From Bugula neritina (lineage: Eukaryota; Bryozoa; Gymnolaemata; Cheilostomatida; Bugulidae), in NCBI GenBank assembly GCA_964035545.1, contig OZ037769.1, positions 7,873,929 to 7,937,928 of the forward strand: DNA of 64,000 nucleotides, in the 5' to 3' direction. This document shows, one piece after another, positions 60,922-64,000 of the stretch. The translations under genes and the position numbers were made by a program. Position 1 is the first letter of the stretch. Every line of letters starts with the position of its first letter. The notes under the pieces were generated by a model, which did no database searches, was not told the DNA's origin, and was given only the letters and a program-made list of their open reading frames with translations.

Positions 60922-62155
60922 TTACTGATTGCCAGGGTCAGACCAGTCCTTGGTCTTTCCTCCACCACCATAATCGATGGTCTCCTGGCCATCAACATCT
61001 GGCTCTTTCTCCTCCGTCGACACGACGTTACCAGTTGGTGAATGAACACCAACCTCTGGGCTACCTGGTTTCAGACTAGCGTCATCGACCGTATCGCCCT
61101 GTCCCTCAGTTGGTTCTCCACCTGAGTGGGTCCCCAAAATGCCACCAGAGTGGACTTTAACCTGACCACTAGAGTGATCGTTGAACCTGATCACTAAGGT
61201 GATCGTTGTTAGCACCACCAGGGTGGGCTAACGGCTTGCCACCGAGGTGGACTTCCCGCATAGCCGCTTTACCAGGTGTTTGACCTAGGTCGCCCACCGG
61301 TAATTTCTCCGCAATCGCACTAGGTACCTCTGTTGGTACCTCCTCCTCCTCACCATCGGTCTCCATATCCTCCTGCACATCCTTAAGCTGGGCCAGGATT
61401 GACTGCAGCTTGGAATGGTTTCGCAAGGTGCGTAGTGCCTCTTTTTCCCTCTTTGCCAACTCAGCCATCTTAGCCTCATGGCGCCTCATCTCCATTTCTC
61501 GCTCCTTTTTCACAATCTCTATCTGGAGTTTGAGGTCCTCCTCCTTGAAGTTGCTGAAACTCTCTATAAAAGAGCCAATGTTAGCATGTGTACTGGTGAC
61601 TGGCTTACCTTTGGTCGTCAGGTTACTGACTGCAGAAGCATAGCTTCGTGTAGTGCTCTGCAACCTTGCCACCTTAGCGGGTTCAGGACCCGTGGGTGTG
61701 GTTGTCGTCCTGATCTCCTCCGCCGATCTTTTGACTGAGGTGGTTGTGAATGTCCTACCACCTAGAGGGCATTCCTCCACCTGGTGTTCGGTGCTGTGGC
61801 ACCACCTGCACTGGGTGTTACGGGGGCAGTCCCTAGCCCAGTGGCCATGTTCGCGGCACTTGTGGCAGAAGTGTCCCGGACATTGGGCCGCTATGTGGTC
61901 CCTCTTGGCTCTGCAGAGCATGCAGCTCAGTTTGCCTCTGTTGCCATACAGCACCCTTCTAGGCTGATCGTCCCTTGTGATGACTACTGCAGTGACAGTA
62001 GTCTCTTTCCCATCTTTCTTCACCAAGTATGACTTGGTGGTTCTTGTACCTTCCCCTGAGTCGGTAGACTCCCCTCTTGCCACAGGCTTCTCCCTCTTCC
62101 CTTTCTTCTTTTTCACCTTTCACTCCTGATCATCGTTACCTCGTTCTTCGCTCAT
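60922..62155 (-). CDS. Retrotransposon ORF downstream of pol, three CCHC zinc knuckles (broken frame)
   Basis: An ATG at 62155, four bases after a TTTTAG acceptor-like site, opens 11 codons and a TGA (62122-62120). The same frame then runs 62119-61169 with no further ATG before the first knuckle. It has a Lys-rich start, three CCHC-type knuckles (CMLCRAKRDHIAAQC, CHKCREHGHWARDC, CRWCHSTEHQVEEC), a charged helix (KKEREMEMRRHEAKMAEL) and an acidic tail. A second frame, 61218-60922, continues the same Gly/His/Asp-rich style. The switch coincides with two 25-bp near-copies at 61159-61208. Knuckles normally belong to Gag upstream of pol, so position is unusual. The product, if made, probably binds nucleic acid. 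Breaks may be real or assembly errors. Confidence 0.65.
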
Positions 62156-62180
62156 GTTTCTAAAACATAGTGAAAAACAA

Positions 62181-62891
62181 TCAATAATACACATAATCAT
62201 CAAACCTTTTATTCCTAATCTGCCTTCCGCTCCTGGTGACGACAGCAGCCTGCTCTTCGTCAGTTTCCACCACTTCCTCTGGATCTGCAGTTCCAGCTCC
62301 GACCTCCTCAGAAAAAGAGGTGCCATCATCGAGCGTATGTGACACTTCCTCTAGGGAGGTTTCAACTGAGTCGGCTGGGCCACCCAGTTGGGGATCCGAC
62401 CTGTCGTACTCGAACTCCTTGGATGCTGTAGGAGTATCGCTCTCCTTGGCCTCAGGAAGGTTAGTTGGTAACAACCTGAGATGCTTCCTGTTCCTCCTGA
62501 TCTCACTTAAGCCTACTTTTACCCAGTAGCTATCTGGGGTATTGTGTTTCCCAAGAATAATCCCTTCAGCCCCGCTATCAGTAGGTGCTTTAACCCAAAC
62601 TGTGTCTCCTGGCTCCAACTCCTGGAGCTCTTTTGCTCTATGTTTCCTGTCGTGTTGGACCTTAGCCGTTTCCTTGAGTTCAAGGTCACGATGTTCGAAG
62701 TCATCGTAATCTACTCTATTATTCCTAGGGGTGCCCAGCGGTGTCCTCACTGAACGACCGAACATAAGCTCATTAGGAGAATACCCCGAAGCTAGGGGGG
62801 GTTGTTCGGTACGCCATAAGGGCTGAGTCCTTATCCGCGGACTTTTTCCAAAGTCTCTTGACGGTCTTGACGGCCCCTTCAGCCATACCAT
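62181..62891 (-). CDS. Retrotransposon integrase C-terminal segment, out of frame with the upstream part
   Basis: Real similarity begins near 62805 with SGYSPNELMFGR, the segment that follows the integrase core in Ty3/gypsy elements. A GPY/F-like module follows (PGDTVWVKAP, SYWVKVGLSEIRRNRKHLRL) and then an acidic tail ending with RSGRQIRNK. It overlaps the integrase core frame at 62773-62891 and lies in another frame; the switch coincides with a run of seven G at 62798-62804. Either a homopolymer indel in the read or a real inactivating frameshift. Confidence 0.75.
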   Translation of the reverse strand: MVWLKGPSRPSRDFGKSPRIRTQPLWRTEQPPLASGYSPNELMFGRSVRTPLGTPRNNRVDYDDFEHRDLELKETAKVQHDRKHRAKELQELEPGDTVWVKAPTDSGAEGIILGKHNTPDSYWVKVGLSEIRRNRKHLRLLPTNLPEAKESDTPTASKEFEYDRSDPQLGGPADSVETSLEEVSHTLDDGTSFSEEVGAGTADPEEVVETDEEQAAVVTRSGRQIRNKRFDDYVYY

Positions 62892-64000
62892 TAGATTCCG
62901 GGTATCGGGGGCTGCTTGTCACCAGCCTGAATCCAAAGTTCTTAGCGAACTTTAGGAACTCATCGCAATTATAGCAGGGGCCATTGTCTGACCTTACTAC
63001 TTTTGGGATACCTAGCCTTGAGTAAATGTACTTCATGGCCTGTATAACCGCCAGGGCGGCCTGCCTATGTATGTGTACCGTCTCTATCCACCTAGTGTAA
63101 TAATCTATTACAACCAAGTATAGCTCACCATCTAAAGTGAAGATATCCGAGCCAACCACCTCCCAGGGGCCACTAGGTAGCTCCATCTCATGTTGGGGTT
63201 GGTGTTTGACCTGACCATGGATGATACAAGTGCTACACTTTTCCACATAATGTTGAATATCAAAGCTCAACCCTGGCCACCAAAACTGTCGTTGTGCTCG
63301 CCTACGACACTTAGTGATACCTTGATGACCTTCGTGACACAACTCTAAATAGTTGCCCCTGAGCATTTGAGGGATGTAAACCCTGGCATCATAGTAGAGC
63401 AAGCCGTCTATGACGGTCAGGCGATGCCGACACCCATATAGTCGTCTGAACTCGTTGGGTGCTTCTTCTGGGTAGCTGGGAGGCCACCCATTAACTAGAT
63501 ACCCTGTAACTAGATGATAAAACTCATCATCTGCAACCGCCTTTTGAATTTCCTCGAGGCGGCAATCGGAGTACAGAGAGCTATCTACGATAGCCCTAAC
63601 ATACTCTTCCACTGCTAAGGTTTCTGCTTTATCGTGATCCGTGGAACCATCAAACCCTGAGCAGGGCCTACTCAAGGCATCTGCTAAATACATTTTACTA
63701 CCAGGGGTGTGAAATATTTCAAAATCGTACCTCATAAGCCGTAGCTTAAACCTCTGCACCCTAATTGGTAAACTAGTTAGATCCTTTTCGCCTAATATAG
63801 GGACTAATGGCTTGTGGTCAGTCTCCACTTCAAACTTCCTACCTACCAAATAGTAATCAAACTTCTCGCAAGCCCATGTGGTTGCCAAGGCCTCTTTTTC
63901 TATCATAGCATACCTAGTCTCTGCCTCGGATAACTTCCTAGAGGCATACACTACAGGTTGCCAGTGTTTCCCATTCAACTGCAAAAGCACTGCGCCTATA
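62773..64000 (-). CDS. Retrotransposon pol: RNase H and integrase core, partial
   Basis: Open to the right edge. RNase H: PVVYASRKLSEAETRYAMIE, ALATTWACEKFDYYL, ETDHKPLV and the terminal ADALSRP. Integrase: zinc-binding H-H-C-C (HEGHQG to CSTCI) with FWWPGL, then the catalytic triad positions in GSDIFTLDG, VRSDNGP and PESNGMAEGAVK. All three acids are present. Arrangement RNase H then integrase in one frame is Ty3/gypsy. The frame closes shortly after AYRTTP at a seven-base homopolymer. Confidence 0.9.
   Translation of the reverse strand, partial: IGAVLLQLNGKHWQPVVYASRKLSEAETRYAMIEKEALATTWACEKFDYYLVGRKFEVETDHKPLVPILGEKDLTSLPIRVQRFKLRLMRYDFEIFHTPGSKMYLADALSRPCSGFDGSTDHDKAETLAVEEYVRAIVDSSLYSDCRLEEIQKAVADDEFYHLVTGYLVNGWPPSYPEEAPNEFRRLYGCRHRLTVIDGLLYYDARVYIPQMLRGNYLELCHEGHQGITKCRRRAQRQFWWPGLSFDIQHYVEKCSTCIIHGQVKHQPQHEMELPSGPWEVVGSDIFTLDGELYLVVIDYYTRWIETVHIHRQAALAVIQAMKYIYSRLGIPKVVRSDNGPCYNCDEFLKFAKNFGFRLVTSSPRYPESNGMAEGAVKTVKRLWKKSADKDSALMAYRTTPPSFGVFS

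Larger units (their letters stand above)
60350..64000 (-). mobile_element. Ty3/gypsy-type LTR retrotransposon, 3' half (continues past right edge)
   Basis: From the right edge leftward: RNase H, integrase, integrase C-terminal segment, then a separate zinc-knuckle ORF. A purine run on the minus strand (complement of 60621-60636, AAAAGGGGGGCA) precedes TGGAATATAATG, a plausible start of the 3' LTR; CATCAACA at 60357-60350 would end it (271 bp, TG...CA). The LTR is tentative because its partner is outside the window. The element lies in DnaJ intron 1. Confidence 0.75.

Noticed and set aside
61410-62032. Plus-strand frames opposite the zinc-knuckle ORF
   Set aside because: Shadows of the minus-strand retrotransposon ORF, which shows three ordered CCHC motifs.

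Overview
The window is nuclear DNA from an animal, probably an early-branching or marine invertebrate. Several genes have many short exons with canonical GT-AG junctions and introns of about 60 bp to 10 kb. The sequence is AT-rich (roughly two thirds A+T by eye) and dense in small DNA transposons, tRNA-derived SINEs and minisatellites. P2X receptor, LAMMER kinase and PPP4R2 homologues fit an animal; nothing identifies the phylum. All exon models below were built by hand from homology, splice sites and phase continuity. No search was run.

Layout. 1-11.6 kb: a CLK/LAMMER-family kinase on the minus strand whose 3' end runs off the left edge, with a SINE and a palindromic MITE in its introns and a large 17-bp minisatellite at 8.8-9.6 kb, probably inside its first intron. 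11.6-16.4 kb: no recognised gene. 16.4-30.5 kb: a complete six-exon PhyH-type (phytanoyl-CoA dioxygenase-like) Fe(II)/2-oxoglutarate oxygenase on the plus strand. Its 9.8-kb third intron hosts an antisense P2X receptor gene with two related terminal exons, produced by a local segmental duplication. 31.3-43.0 kb: a complete 14-exon minus-strand gene for a protein of about 795 residues with an N-terminal coiled coil, a PH domain and an actin-fold domain.

44.0-50.7 kb: PPP4R2 (regulatory subunit of protein phosphatase 4), plus strand, divergent from the PH-actin gene. A small LTR element (TRIM-like) sits in its first intron and a 24-bp minisatellite has amplified one of its exon-intron boundaries. 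51.2-54.3 kb: a LENG9-like gene on the minus strand (RWD domain, MJ1316 domain, 2H phosphoesterase domain), convergent with PPP4R2. 54.3-58.9 kb: simple repeats, a MITE, a SINE with target-site duplication and an LTR-like sequence. 58.95 kb: first exon of a mitochondrial DnaJ (Tid1/DNAJA3-like), followed by a 1.07-kb long-TIR element with a hAT-like MITE nested inside it, then a Ty3/gypsy-type retrotransposon on the minus strand running off the right edge.

The genes do not form a pathway. The most notable observations are the nested P2X gene with duplicated last exons, the PH-actin fusion, the splice donor caught up in a minisatellite, the RWD-MJ1316-2H architecture, and the retrotransposon's three-zinc-knuckle ORF lying downstream of integrase.
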